Source: CAWAHD01 sp963781785 (lineage in GTDB: Bacteria > Planctomycetota > Planctomycetia > Isosphaerales > Isosphaeraceae). From it: a stretch of DNA of 64,000 nucleotides. The notes beneath the pieces are model-generated. The model worked only from the letters and a program-made list of their open reading frames with translations, had not been told where the DNA came from and did no database searches. The stretch's first letter is position 1, and each line of letters opens with the position of its first letter. Shown here in pieces: positions 1 to 10,438 of the stretch. A program made the position numbers and the translations under genes. The stretch is taken from contig CAWAHD010000002.1 of assembly GCA_963781785.1 (NCBI GenBank), positions 4,092,001 through 4,156,000 on the forward strand. The letters run 5' to 3'.

Positions 1-387
1 TCGGAGTGGTTTACAACCGCACACATCAGGTCCGCCCCCGCAAAAATCAAGGGCCTGCTGGTAAAAGCTTGCCAACTGTCAACCCGCACGACGCCCGATT
101 CGCCCTTTTTGGGACGATGCCTCCGGTTATGCCGTCGTTAGACGCAACTCTTAATCTTATAGTATCTTGTGTCGATCAATCGCCATCCGGTTCCGCACCA
201 AACTTTTGCGCCGCCTTGCCCGGGCGGTTCCACATGCGGTCATCCGCGGCGGATGCGCGCATCGCACCGACTGCGCGCCCCGGCTCGTCGCTGCGCAGGA
301 ACCCGCGGCGAACACTACCAGGCGTTACGCTGTCGCCACGTCGCGGCTGAGAGTCCCCACCGGAGTCCCTCACGGCGCTCTCCGAGT
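1..387. other. Left-edge intergenic stretch
   Basis: No gene is supported here. It lies downstream of the minus-strand oxidoreductase that ends at 388. Open frames exist on the plus strand but have no ribosome-binding site and no recognisable protein. I see no tRNA cloverleaf and no strong terminator hairpin. A gene could end just left of the window, but nothing visible shows it. Confidence 0.5.
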
Positions 388-1710
388 TCAAACCTCAATC
401 CGCCACGGAGACCGCATCTCGCGCGCGAGCATCGCGTTGCCCTTGTCGGCGCGGGGGCCGACGAAGTGCTCGGCCTTGGGGTCCCAGTCGAGCGGGATGC
501 CCAACCGCAGCGCGATCGCACCGAGGTGGCAGACCGTGACCGAGCGGTAGCCGACTTCGACGTCGCAGATCGGCCGCTTGCGGCTGCGAACGCCGTCGAT
601 GAAATTGCCCATGTGGTCGTTCGAGGCGTAGAGGCGCACGGCTTCACCGTGGAGCGGCTCCTTGATGAGTTTGGGATCACTGGCCTCGATCCGCTCTCGG
701 CTCACGAAGATCCATCCCTCATCGCCGATGAAGCGGTTGCCATTCTCGCCGTCGCTCGAGGTAATGAGGTGCGTGCCGTCGGCATACCGGTAGGTCACGG
801 CGAAATGCGGGTGGCAGTTGTAGCAATTGTGCTTGTGCGAAGGCTCGACCCCCGCGGCGGTGACGCTGACCGGCCCCGATCCGTCCTTCCCCAGGCCCCA
901 CTGAGCGATGTCGTTGTGGTGAGCGCCCCAGTCGGTCAGCTTGCCTCCACTGTAGTCGTACCACCAGCGGAATTCGTAATGACACCGTTCCTTGACGTAG
1001 GGCACATCCGGTGTGGGTCCTTTCCAGAAATCCCAGTCGAGTCCTTCGGGAACAGGGACCTCCTTGAACGGGCCGCCCACGGGATTGTCGCCGATGCGGG
1101 CCTCGACGGTGTGCACCTTGCCGATGCGGCCGTTGCGCACCAGCTCGCAGGCGAGCCGGTACCGCGCATCGGACCGCTGCTGGCTGCCGGTCTGGAACAC
1201 GCGGTCGTATTTTCGGGCCGCCTGGACCATCGCCTTGCCTTCCTCGATGGTGAGCGAGAGCGGCTTCTCGCAATAGACGTCGCACCCGTGCTTCATCGCG
1301 GCGATCGAGGTGAGCGCGTGCCAGTGGTCGACCGTGCCAATCGTGACGGCATCGAGATGCTCCTTGTCGAGCAGCTCGCGGAAGTCCTTGTATTCGTGGC
1401 AGTCTTTGCCAACCACATCGGCGGCCTTTTTGCGGTGGTCACTGTCGAGATCGCAGACCGCGACGTACTTGACGCCGGCCTTCCTCTTGGCCTGCTTCAT
1501 GATGTAGGTACCCTGGCCGCCCACGCCGATGGCCGCCATCACGATCTGATCGTTCGGGCCCGCGTTCTTGCTTTTTTCGGCCGCCTCGCGATCCTGAAAT
1601 TCGGCCAGGACGTCACGGGCATACCAGAGGGGCAACCCACCCATCGAAAGTGCCAAGAGCGAGCGGTCCAGGAATCCCCGTCGCGACAAGGTTCCACGTT
1701 CCAGTTCCAT
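388..1710 (-). CDS. Gfo/Idh/MocA family oxidoreductase, TAT-exported
   Basis: A 440-residue NAD(P)-dependent oxidoreductase of the glucose-fructose oxidoreductase family, probably acting on a sugar or sugar derivative outside the cytoplasm. The N-terminus has a twin-arginine signal (S-R-R-G-F-L, residues 9-14) and a hydrophobic stretch. The Rossmann dinucleotide loop GVGGQG is at 62-67 and the family catalytic motif EKP at 148-150. The C-terminal half is the usual alpha/beta substrate domain. I chose ATG at 1710 because a GGGGGA ribosome-binding site precedes it; a TTG two codons upstream is the alternative. It diverges from the PVC cytochrome gene at 1939 across about 230 bases that must hold both promoters. 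The substrate cannot be told from sequence. A second, distant paralogue lies at 36814-38142. Confidence 0.9.
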   Translation of the reverse strand: MELERGTLSRRGFLDRSLLALSMGGLPLWYARDVLAEFQDREAAEKSKNAGPNDQIVMAAIGVGGQGTYIMKQAKRKAGVKYVAVCDLDSDHRKKAADVVGKDCHEYKDFRELLDKEHLDAVTIGTVDHWHALTSIAAMKHGCDVYCEKPLSLTIEEGKAMVQAARKYDRVFQTGSQQRSDARYRLACELVRNGRIGKVHTVEARIGDNPVGGPFKEVPVPEGLDWDFWKGPTPDVPYVKERCHYEFRWWYDYSGGKLTDWGAHHNDIAQWGLGKDGSGPVSVTAAGVEPSHKHNCYNCHPHFAVTYRYADGTHLITSSDGENGNRFIGDEGWIFVSRERIEASDPKLIKEPLHGEAVRLYASNDHMGNFIDGVRSRKRPICDVEVGYRSVTVCHLGAIALRLGIPLDWDPKAEHFVGPRADKGNAMLAREMRSPWRIEV

Positions 1711-1938
1711 CGTCAAATTCCCCCAAATGGATTGGCCAGGATCAGTCTCAGTGCCAGGATATCACGCTCATCCTGGTCACGAAACGGCCTCGTGCTGTTT
1801 CCTTGGCCGGGCGAAAGCGGAACGGTTATACTGCGATCGACTGTTGCGATTTCCTCGGGAGGACGCTCGTTCGGGCCCCTTGCATGGCCAGCGCGATGCG
1901 TCGTCCCGGTCACGACGCTTCCGGGAGGACGAAGGGCG

Positions 1939-4755
1939 ATGATCCGTCTTGTGCTCGGTCTCTGGGTCGCCGTTATCGCGGCGGGGGCAGCGGAAAACCA
2001 GTCAAGGCCGACGCCCGCCCCTCCGCGGCCGGTGGATTCACGGCTCGTGTTCGAGCGGATCGCGGCCGAGCCCAACATCGTCACACCCACGGGCATCACG
2101 GTCGACAGCCACGGCCGGGTCCTGGTGATCGAAAGCCATACCCATTTTCGCCCGAAGGACTATCAGGGGCCGCCAGCGGACCGGATTCGCATCTTCGAGG
2201 ATCGCGACCGGGACGGCGTGCCGGAATGCACCGGTACCTTTTTCGAGGGTACCCGGATGACAATGGGTGTGGCGGCTGCCGGTGACGGCTCCGTGTTCGT
2301 CGCGACGCGAAGCGCTCTCTATCGCCTCTGGGACCACGACAACGACGGACGGGCCGACGTGCCGGGTAACGGAAGTCTTCCCGCGCCGTTTGTTCGGCTC
2401 GATACGCCGGGTGACTATCCCCACAACGGCCTCTCGGGCTTCGCCTTCGACTACGCGGGCAACGTCTACTTTGGCCTGGGCGAAAACCTGGGCGCCCGGT
2501 ACACGCTGATCGGCAGCGACGGAACCACGCTCTCCGGCGGTGGCGAAGGAGGCAATATCTACCGCTGCCGGCCCGACGGCTCAAAGCTCGAGCGCGTGGC
2601 CACTGGGTTCTGGAACCCGTTTCACATGGCGTTCGACGTGTTCGGACGGCTGTTCGCGGTCGACAACGACCCCGACTCGCGCCCGCCATGCCGCTTGCTG
2701 CACATCGTCGAGGGTGGCGATTACGGCTACCGCTTTCGCAACGGGCGCAAGGGCCTGCATCCGTTCACCGCCTGGAACGGCGAGCTTCCCGGCACCCTGG
2801 GCATGGTCGCCGGCACGGGCGAGGCGCCGAGCGGCATCGTCGAGTACGATCGCAACAACCTCCCCGAGGATTACCTAGGAACACTGCTCGTGACTTCCTG
2901 GGGTGACCACCGCATCGAACAATTTCGACTCGAGCCGCATGGCGCCTCGTTTCGCTCGACGATGAAGCCGGTCGTCCAGGGCGGTGACGATTTTCGGCCC
3001 GTCGGGATCGCGATGGCCCCCGACGGATCGCTCTATATCAGCGACTGGGTCGACAAGTCGTATGACCTGCACGGCAAGGGCCGAGTCTGGCGGCTTCGAA
3101 AGGCGGAATCACCGGTCGGCGGCAGTCCGGCTCGGCGGGATGCGGCGCCCGTGGCAGAGCCCGAGCCCAGAGTGACGGCGAAAGCACTGGCTTCGGCCGC
3201 GGCCGCGGGTCTGATCAATAAACGGCTTGCGATTTCGATCGTTCACGAAAAGCTTGCGGATTTGCGCGATGGGCGTGGGCATCATGCCGGCCGCTGCGCG
3301 TTGATTTGATCGAAGTCGCCGCCTTGGACCCATCGCCGCTCGTCCGCGCCGCGGCCATGCGCCGCCTGACCGATCTGACCAATCCGGCGGCCAGGCAGAT
3401 TCTCCTCAAGGCACTCGAATCGGATGATCCATTCGTCCAGCAAGCCGCACGCGAGGGCTTGCAGCACTCGATCAAGGTCGCGGACTTGATGGCGATTGCC
3501 GGTACGAAGGATCTGGCGCCCGCCCGGAAGCTTGGCTTGCTGCTCATCCTGCGCGACTCAAACCAGCCGGAAGCCCGCACACTTCTGCCCGGCTACTTGA
3601 ACGATCCCGATCCATCAATCCGGTTCGCGGCGGTTCAGTGGATCGGCGAAGAGGGGCTCACGGAGTATGTGCCTCAACTTGCGCGGCACTGGTTTCGAGT
3701 ACGGCGACGCGGCGACTTTTCGAAGGCGTTCTGGCGGCCCTGGAGCGGCTTGACGGCAAGGCGCGCGGTGCCCGAGACGAGCTTGCCGGCGAAGACTATG
3801 TCGCCGCGCTCTTGAAAGACCCACAGACGCCCGCACCGGTGCTCCCGCACGCCTTGAGAATGCTCCGGCCGGATCATCCTGCCCTGACGCTCGACCGCCT
3901 GCGCCGGTTTCTGACCGGTCCCGACGAACGCTTACGAATCGAGGCCGTGCGAAGCCTGTCTCAAAGCACGCTGCCGCAGAGGTTCGAGCTGCTCGCCAAG
4001 CTGGCCGGCGACCCGAGTGCGAGCGTGTCCCTCCGTGCCGAGGCAATCGTCGGCCTGGCCGACGACGCAGCCCAAGAGCGCGACCGCCTGCTTTTACTGG
4101 CTTCGAGCCAGCCGCCGATCTTGCGCCACGAAGCCCTCCGCGGGTTGCGGGGGATCGCGCTGACCCAGGATGAGCTGCGCGGCTCCGTGCATCCAGCCGG
4201 GACGACCGGTCGTCGCTCGAGCTGGTCGACGCTTTGAGCGCAGGCAAGGCCACGGACGGCTCAAGCTCAGATCGAGGTCAGTCACCGAGGTCCAAACTCG
4301 ACGCCTGGCTCGCTCGTCTGGCTGGACCGGGCGACCCGGCTGCCGGCGAGCGGGTGTTCTTCCATTCCAAGGGCCCGGGCTGCTTTCGCTGCCACCAGGT
4401 AGATGGCCGCGGCGGCCGGGCCGGGCCGGACCTGTCGACCCTGGCGGCCGGTTCGAGCGGCCGCCGCGTGGTCGAATCGATCGTCGATCCCAGCAAGGAG
4501 ATCGCCCCCCAGTTCGTCACCTACAACGTGGCCAGGACCGATGGGACCGTCTTCACCGGCGTCTTGCTCGAGCAATCTCCGGAAGGGGATTTCGTGTTCG
4601 TCGATCCGCAGGGCAAGATGATCCCGGTCAAGGCCGGCGACGTCGCCGAGCGCAGGCCGCTCAAGGTTTCGATCATGCCCGAAGACCTGGCCCGTTCGAT
4701 GACCCTGCAAGAGTTCCGCGACCTCCTGGCTTTTCTGGACCGGCATCAAAAGTGA
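1939..4755 (+). CDS. PVC-type CxxCH cytochrome/dehydrogenase with HEAT repeats, split by three frameshifts
   Basis: A secreted multidomain protein: an N-terminal signal peptide, a six-bladed beta-propeller of the sorbosone/glucose-dehydrogenase-like type (1939 to about 3270), HEAT-like helical repeats (about 3306-4190), and a C-terminal c-type heme domain with CFRCH coded from 4381. The family is a hallmark of Planctomycetes/Verrucomicrobia and is thought to couple periplasmic oxidation to electron transfer. ATG 1939 has a strong GGGAGG/GAAGGG site. The reading frame changes near 3265-3300, near 3690-3715 and near 4178-4190. Protein-like sequence continues on both sides of each change: pieces 1939-3309, 3306-about 3700, about 3700-4190 and 4190-4755. 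Whether the breaks are sequencing indels or real decay cannot be decided here; I favour indels because neighbouring genes show the same pattern. The P450 gene follows 29 bases downstream. Confidence 0.8.
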
Positions 4756-4784
4756 TCGTGATTTCCGCGTCGAGGATCAAAATC

Positions 4785-6137
4785 ATGGCCGTGCTTGTGG
4801 AACCTCGAAGCCAGCGCCCTCCCGGTCCACCTCAGACGTGGCTTTTTGGCAACTTGAAGGAGTTCGGCCGCGACCAGTTGGGCGCGATGACCCGCTGGGC
4901 CCGAAACCATGGTGATCTCGTTTCGGCCCGATTCGGGCCCGAGCGCATCGTGTTTGCCAACCATCCTGAGTTGGTCGAGCAGGTTCTGGTCGAGCAGAAT
5001 CGCAAGTTCATCAAGCACTATCGGCTGCGCCAGACGAGGCGTACGCTTGGCCACGGGCTCCTGACCAGCGAGGGGGAGTTCTGGCGCAGTCAGCGCAAGC
5101 TTGCCCAGCCGGCGTTTCATCGCGAGCGGATCGCTTCCTATGCGCGGCTGATGGTGGATTTCACCGAGCAAATGCTCGAGTCATGGGCCCATGGCCAGGT
5201 GCGCGACATCCAGGAAGACATGATGCGGCTGACCCTGGAGATCGTGGCCAAGACCCTGTTCGACGCCGAGATCGGCGGCGAGGCGGGCGAAGCCCGCTTG
5301 GCCATGGAGACGCTGATGCGATCCTTCATTGCCCGCACGGGCAGTCTGATCAATCCGCCCCACTGGCTTCCGACTCCGCACAATCTTCGTGTCGAGCGGG
5401 CAATCCGCCGGCTGGAACGGATCATTTTGACCATCATTGCCCAGCGGCGCAAAAGCGGCGAAGACCGGGGTGATTTGCTGTCGATGCTCCTGCATGCCCA
5501 GGATGAAGATAGCGGCCGCCAGATGAGCGACCGTCAGCTTCGCGACGAGGTCATGACCCTGTTCATGGCAGGCCATGAGACCACGGCCAATACGTTGGCA
5601 TGGACCTGGTTTCTGCTATCCGGGCATCCTGACGCGGAAGCCCGGCTGCACACCGAGCTCGACCAGGTGCTCGGCGGCCGGCCGCCGGAGGTGGCCGATC
5701 TGCCACGGCTCCGCTTCACCGACAGCGTCGTCACCGAGACGCTGCGGGTGTATCCCACCGTCTGGGTCGTGGGCCGGGAGGCGATCGAGCCAGTCGAGCT
5801 CGATGGTTACCGGATACCACCCGGGACGACGGTGTTCCTGCCGCAGTGGGTGATCCACCGCGACAACCGCTGGTACGACGATGCCGAAGCCTTCCGCCCC
5901 GAGCGCTGGGAGGGAGGGTTGATCCAGCGGATCCATCGCTATGCCTATTTTCCTTTTGGAGGTGGTCCCAGGGTTTGCATCGGCAACAATTTCGCCCAGA
6001 TGGAAGCCACGTTGATCCTGGCGACGATTGCGCAGAAGTTTCGGGTCAAACTGGCGCCTGATGCGGTGATCAAGCCACTGGCCACGATCACACTGCGGCC
6101 GGCCCATGGCGTGAAGGTCATTCTGGAAAAGAGATGA
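4785..6137 (+). CDS. Cytochrome P450
   Basis: A 450-residue heme-thiolate monooxygenase. All diagnostic motifs are present: the I-helix oxygen-binding motif AGHETT (about 261-266), the K-helix ExxR as ETLR (about 317-320), and the heme-binding loop FGGGPRVC with the proximal cysteine at 398. There is no N-terminal membrane anchor, so it is probably soluble and needs a separate ferredoxin or flavodoxin reductase; none is encoded nearby. The overall shape, with a proline-rich PPGPP start, resembles fatty-acid or terpenoid hydroxylase P450s, but the substrate is unknown. The ATG at 4785 lies 29 bases after the PVC cytochrome gene on the same strand, so the two are likely co-transcribed. The frame stays open upstream to 4170, but that part is a shadow of the previous gene. 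Confidence 0.95.
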   Translation: MAVLVEPRSQRPPGPPQTWLFGNLKEFGRDQLGAMTRWARNHGDLVSARFGPERIVFANHPELVEQVLVEQNRKFIKHYRLRQTRRTLGHGLLTSEGEFWRSQRKLAQPAFHRERIASYARLMVDFTEQMLESWAHGQVRDIQEDMMRLTLEIVAKTLFDAEIGGEAGEARLAMETLMRSFIARTGSLINPPHWLPTPHNLRVERAIRRLERIILTIIAQRRKSGEDRGDLLSMLLHAQDEDSGRQMSDRQLRDEVMTLFMAGHETTANTLAWTWFLLSGHPDAEARLHTELDQVLGGRPPEVADLPRLRFTDSVVTETLRVYPTVWVVGREAIEPVELDGYRIPPGTTVFLPQWVIHRDNRWYDDAEAFRPERWEGGLIQRIHRYAYFPFGGGPRVCIGNNFAQMEATLILATIAQKFRVKLAPDAVIKPLATITLRPAHGVKVILEKR

Positions 6138-6172
6138 CGCGCAAGGCACGGGCCGGAAATAACTTCCTGATC

Positions 6173-8101
6173 TCAATCCGCCATGTCTCCGCTTTCGATT
6201 CGCTGAAGCTCGACCATGTCGCGATAAAGCCCGCTGCCGGCCATCAGCTCCCCGTGGCTGCCGGCCTCGACGATCGCGCCCTGGTCGAGCACCAGGATGC
6301 GGTCGGCATGGCGGATCGTACTCAAGCGGTGCGCGATCACGAACGAGGTCCGGCCGCGCAGGAGCTGGTCGAGGCTTTGCTGGATCAGCCGTTCGCTTTC
6401 CGTGTCGAGATTGCTGGTGGCCTCGTCGAGAATGAAGATCCGCGGGTTGGCCAGGACTGCGCGCGCGATCGCGAGCCGTTGCCGCTGGCCGCCGCTCAGG
6501 CGTACGCCGCGCTCGCCGATCAACGTGTCGAACCTGTCGGGGAGCCGATCGATGAATTCCGTAGCGTTGGCCGCCAGGGCCGCGTGCTCGACCTGAGCTC
6601 GCGTCGCTCTGCGATCGCCGTAGGCGATATTTTCGGCGATCGTGCCGTCGAAGAGAAACACGTCTTGCTCGACGATTCCCAGCAGCCGCCGGTAGCTTTC
6701 GACCTGAATCTCGCGGAGATTGACTCCGTCGAGGGCAACCGCGCCGGAGGTGGGGTCGTAGAACCGCGCGATCAGGTTGCACAAGGTCGTCTTGCCCGAC
6801 CCGCTCCGTCCGACCAGGGCGATCGTTTCGCCGGGGTCGACGTCCAGGTCGATGTCATGCAGCACCTGCCGGCTGGTCCCGGGATAGATGAAGCCGACGT
6901 TCTGAAGAGTGATCCGGCCGGCCACCGTCTTCTTCGACACGGCGCGGGTTCCCGGGCAGTCGGCCATCTCGCGAGGCTCGGCCAGCAGGTCCAGCACGCG
7001 GTCGAATCCAGCCAGATTGTTCTGAAGCTGGGTGACGCTCGTGGCCAGGACGGCCATCGGTTCTAGCAGCATGGCCAGGTAGACCAGAAACATCATCAGA
7101 TCTCCCAGCGACAGCCGGCCGTCGATGACCTGCAAGCCTCCGTAGAGCAAGAGCGCAACCGAGGCCATGGGCAGAATGAACTCCCAGAGCAGCTCGATCA
7201 ACCGCGACAGCCACCACACGTGGAGCTCGAGCCGGGCCATGAAGTGGTTCTCGCCCATGAACCGGGATGATTCGCTCTTCTGCCGCCCGAAGGCTCGCAC
7301 CACCCGCATGCCGCCGAAGACCTCCGTCGTCTGGCTGTCGATTTCCTGGCGCTCCTTGCGAACGTCGCGAAACAACGGGCGGATCCGCCGGTTCCAGAGC
7401 AGGTCCGAGTAATACACTCCGGGCACCAGGAAGAGCGCCCCGAGCAAGAGCCGCCAGTCGACCCAGGCCAAGACGACGACTCCGCCCAGAAATTGAACGA
7501 TCGCCTGCCAGGGGTTATAGAGCATGCTGAAGACCAGCTCACCGACACCGCCGGCATCCTCGCGCAACAGGCTCGAAGCCCCGCCTGACTTGAGCTCGTA
7601 AACTCGGTGGAGGGGCAGCCGCATCGCGTGCTCATAGACCTTGCGGCGCACCCCGACCTGGACCCGCTTGGTCGCCCTCGTGGCCTGCCAGCGGCTCGTG
7701 AGACCGAGAATCTTGCCAAGCACCGAGACCACGAGGACCAGGCCCACCAAGAGCACCAGGCGGACTTTCGGCGACTCGGGGATCGCGATGGGACTCCACG
7801 TCGTGACGGCCGCCGGCAGCGGCCGGGCCAGGACGACGTAGTCGATCACGCCCTTGGTCGCTGCCGGTGGGATCAACTTGAGGAGCGTCGACAGCGACAG
7901 ACCCACAAACGCCAATGCCAGCGCCAGACGATGGCCCTTCAGCAGGCCATAGAGCTCCCGGTACAATCGCGGCAGCGAGCGATGCTTGGCCGGCTTGGGC
8001 GCGGCTTCATCGGACGGCACGCTCGTCAATCGGGCACGATACTGCTTCAGGTAATCGCGGAATCGGAATCGGCTGGCGATCCGTCTACGGAATGATGACA
8101 A
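6173..8101 (-). CDS. ABC exporter, fused permease and ATPase (MsbA-like)
   Basis: A half-transporter of up to 642 residues. An N-terminal six-helix membrane domain (about 60-350) is followed by an ATP-binding domain with Walker A GRSGSGKTT (about 430-438), signature LSGGQ (about 530), Walker B FILDEAT (about 555) and the switch histidine in IAHRLST. It should work as a homodimer exporting a lipid, drug or peptide from the cytoplasm; the cargo is not evident. The start is uncertain. TTG at 8101 overlaps the divergent gene that starts at 8092; in-frame TTG 8029 or GTG 8020 would remove the overlap at the cost of 24-27 cytosolic residues. It ends 35 bases before the convergent P450. Confidence 0.92.
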   Translation of the reverse strand: MSSFRRRIASRFRFRDYLKQYRARLTSVPSDEAAPKPAKHRSLPRLYRELYGLLKGHRLALALAFVGLSLSTLLKLIPPAATKGVIDYVVLARPLPAAVTTWSPIAIPESPKVRLVLLVGLVLVVSVLGKILGLTSRWQATRATKRVQVGVRRKVYEHAMRLPLHRVYELKSGGASSLLREDAGGVGELVFSMLYNPWQAIVQFLGGVVVLAWVDWRLLLGALFLVPGVYYSDLLWNRRIRPLFRDVRKERQEIDSQTTEVFGGMRVVRAFGRQKSESSRFMGENHFMARLELHVWWLSRLIELLWEFILPMASVALLLYGGLQVIDGRLSLGDLMMFLVYLAMLLEPMAVLATSVTQLQNNLAGFDRVLDLLAEPREMADCPGTRAVSKKTVAGRITLQNVGFIYPGTSRQVLHDIDLDVDPGETIALVGRSGSGKTTLCNLIARFYDPTSGAVALDGVNLREIQVESYRRLLGIVEQDVFLFDGTIAENIAYGDRRATRAQVEHAALAANATEFIDRLPDRFDTLIGERGVRLSGGQRQRLAIARAVLANPRIFILDEATSNLDTESERLIQQSLDQLLRGRTSFVIAHRLSTIRHADRILVLDQGAIVEAGSHGELMAGSGLYRDMVELQRIESGDMAD

Positions 8102-10416
8102 GGAATCTCCTCAATCTGATCGTGGTTCTCTTCGCGCTGTCGTCGTTCATTGCAGCCGCGCTATTGTTCTCGGTGCAGCCGATGATCGGCAAGATGGCTT
8201 TGCCTGTACTGGGAGGTACGCCCGCGGTCTGGAACACCTGCCTCGTTTACTTTCAGGTGACACTGCTTTGCGGGTATCTCTTCGTGCACGGGGCAAGTCG
8301 CAGAGAACAGACAGAGCGGCGCCGGATCAATGGGATTTATCTGTGCGTGCTCGCGATTCTGCTGTTGCTTGGCTATGTGCTCCAGCCGATCGTGATCGAG
8401 CCCGGCGACGGCTCGCACAGCTCTGCGGCTGATTATCCAGCGCTTGCCCTGCTCGGGGTCCTGGGACGGTCGGCGACTCTGCCGCTGGTGATGGTCTCGG
8501 CAACGGCGCCCTTGCTCCAGTGCTGGTTTGCGCTCACCCCTCATCCCCGGGCCCGCGATCCCTATTTCCTCTATGCCGCCAGCAATTGCGGCAGCCTGCT
8601 GGCGCTGTTGGCTTATCCGCTCTGGCTCGAGCCGAACCTGGGTCTGAGCTTACAGAGCCGAACCTGGCGGGGTGGCTATCTTCTGCTGGCGATCTTGATC
8701 CTGGTCTGCGGCGTCGCTGCCCGGCGGCTAAGCGGGTTTCGAGCCGATCGCAATCCGGCTGACGATCCCGATGCAAGTAACAGGATGGGATCGGGCGGGG
8801 CTGATGCCGGCATGCGATCAACGGTGACGCTTGCTCTGGGGCTTCGGTGGCTCGTTCTGGTTTTCATCCCCTCGAGCTGGCTCATGGGAGTGACGACCTA
8901 TTTGACGACTGACATGGCGGCGATCCCCTTGTTCTGGACCGTCCCGCTGGCGATCTACTTGCTGAGCTTTGTTCTCGCATTCGCACGCACGGGAACGGTC
9001 GTCGTTCGCGCCGCGGCGCGGCTGCTTCCGTTTGTGATTTTGCCGCTCGTGCTGGTGATGAGCGCCGGGTTTGTACACGCGGTCTGGATTCCGCTTCATC
9101 TGCTTGCATTCTTCGTCGGTTCCCTGGCTTGCCACGGTGCTCTCGCCGAGGCCCGGCCCGGAGCCCATCATGCCAGCACCTTTTACCTGACGATCGCGGC
9201 GGGAGGCCTTCTGGGCGGCGTCTTCACCGCGATTGTGGCACCGGTGATCTTCAACCGGGTGGTCGAGTATCCTCTGGCGATGGTCCTGGCATGTCTGGCT
9301 GCCCCCGGATTGAAGATGCACCTGCGAGAAAGACCGCTCTCGGAACGGTTGAAGGATTTCGTCCTCCCCGGTGTTGTATTTCTCTTGACCGCGATCCTGG
9401 CGACCAATCAGGCAGGGATTGCTGATTCGATTCTGGGCGTGCTGGGCGTGATGGTCGCCTCGGGCTTGGGAATTCTCGCGTGCGTGACGGCAAGCCGCCG
9501 GCCGATCCGCTTTGCACTGACGGCTGCGTCGATTTTGGCGGCCAGCAGTTTCTCAGCCGGCTCGAGCGGCCGACTGATTCATGCCGAGCGCAGCTTCTTT
9601 GGAGTCCTGCGCGTGACGTACGACTCCGAGCCGAACGTGCATCGGCTATTCCACGGCACGACGCTTCACGGCCAGCAGAGTCTCGACCCGTCGTCGAGCC
9701 GCCAGCCATCGACGTACTTCACACGTTCCGGACCGATCGGCCAGGTCTTCGCAGCTCTCGGTCCCTGGCTGAATCAACCCGGCTCACGAGTTGGTGTCGT
9801 TGGCCTGGGGGCAGGCACCCTGGCCTGCTATGCCCGGCCCGGCCAGACCTGGACTTTTTATGAAATCGATCCGGCTGTTTCCCGGATTGCTCGCGATCCC
9901 CGATACTTCACCTATCTGCGGGACTGCGAGGCAACGGCGTCCGAGATCATTGTGGGCGACGCCCGCCTTCGGCTCCGCGAGGCGCCCGATCACGCCTATC
10001 GGTTGATCGTGCTCGATGCCTTCAGCTCCGACTCGTTGCCGGTGCACCTGGTCTCGCGCGAGGCGATCCAGCTCTACCGGTCCAAGCTCGCCGAGGGTGG
10101 CCTGCTCGCGTTCAACCTGTCAAACCGCTATCTCGACCTTGACCCGGTGATGGGCCGGCAAGCTGCTGACGCCGGCCTCGTCTGTCGGATCGGCTACGAC
10201 ACCGCGGTGAGTGCCGAGGAAAAGCGCACTGGCAAGCAGCCGTCAATCTGGGCCGTAATGGCGGAAGCCGAGCAGGATCTCGGTAGCCTGATTTCGGACT
10301 CGCGCTGGCGGCGTCCGCGGCTGCGCCCGGGTGCGTCCGCATGGACCGATGATTACTCCGACCTGGTAAGCTGTTTACACTGGCTGCCGCGTCGACTTGG
10401 AAAGCGCGAACCGTGA
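8092..10416 (+). CDS. Polytopic membrane protein fused to a spermidine synthase-like domain
   Basis: A 774-residue protein of the 'fused MFS/spermidine synthase' type. The first 500 or so residues form about a dozen hydrophobic helices, beginning with the family's typical segment ending SVQPMIGKMALP. The C-terminal part is a Rossmann methyltransferase-like fold: glycine motif GLGAGTL (from about 571), an acidic YEID strand, and LDAFSSDSLPVHL (about 640-652), which aligns with the spermidine synthase catalytic region. Similar proteins are common in bacteria but their reaction is undemonstrated; polyamine synthesis should not be assumed because no SAM decarboxylase is nearby. ATG 8092 and ATG 8095 are adjacent; either may be used. 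The start overlaps the extended TTG start of the divergent ABC exporter. Confidence 0.88.
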   Translation: MMTRNLLNLIVVLFALSSFIAAALLFSVQPMIGKMALPVLGGTPAVWNTCLVYFQVTLLCGYLFVHGASRREQTERRRINGIYLCVLAILLLLGYVLQPIVIEPGDGSHSSAADYPALALLGVLGRSATLPLVMVSATAPLLQCWFALTPHPRARDPYFLYAASNCGSLLALLAYPLWLEPNLGLSLQSRTWRGGYLLLAILILVCGVAARRLSGFRADRNPADDPDASNRMGSGGADAGMRSTVTLALGLRWLVLVFIPSSWLMGVTTYLTTDMAAIPLFWTVPLAIYLLSFVLAFARTGTVVVRAAARLLPFVILPLVLVMSAGFVHAVWIPLHLLAFFVGSLACHGALAEARPGAHHASTFYLTIAAGGLLGGVFTAIVAPVIFNRVVEYPLAMVLACLAAPGLKMHLRERPLSERLKDFVLPGVVFLLTAILATNQAGIADSILGVLGVMVASGLGILACVTASRRPIRFALTAASILAASSFSAGSSGRLIHAERSFFGVLRVTYDSEPNVHRLFHGTTLHGQQSLDPSSSRQPSTYFTRSGPIGQVFAALGPWLNQPGSRVGVVGLGAGTLACYARPGQTWTFYEIDPAVSRIARDPRYFTYLRDCEATASEIIVGDARLRLREAPDHAYRLIVLDAFSSDSLPVHLVSREAIQLYRSKLAEGGLLAFNLSNRYLDLDPVMGRQAADAGLVCRIGYDTAVSAEEKRTGKQPSIWAVMAEAEQDLGSLISDSRWRRPRLRPGASAWTDDYSDLVSCLHWLPRRLGKREP

Positions 10417-10438
10417 TCAGAGTAAGGAGCCGCTGTTC

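Noticed and set aside
169..1938. A long plus-strand open frame running from 169 into the PVC cytochrome gene
   Set aside because: The part before 1939 is antisense to the Gfo/Idh/MocA gene and has no protein-like motif; a strong ribosome-binding site and signal peptide fix the start at 1939.
3690..4240. Programmed frameshifting in the PVC cytochrome gene
   Set aside because: Three shifts at sites without slippery heptamers or downstream structure make programmed events unlikely; indel error or decay is simpler.
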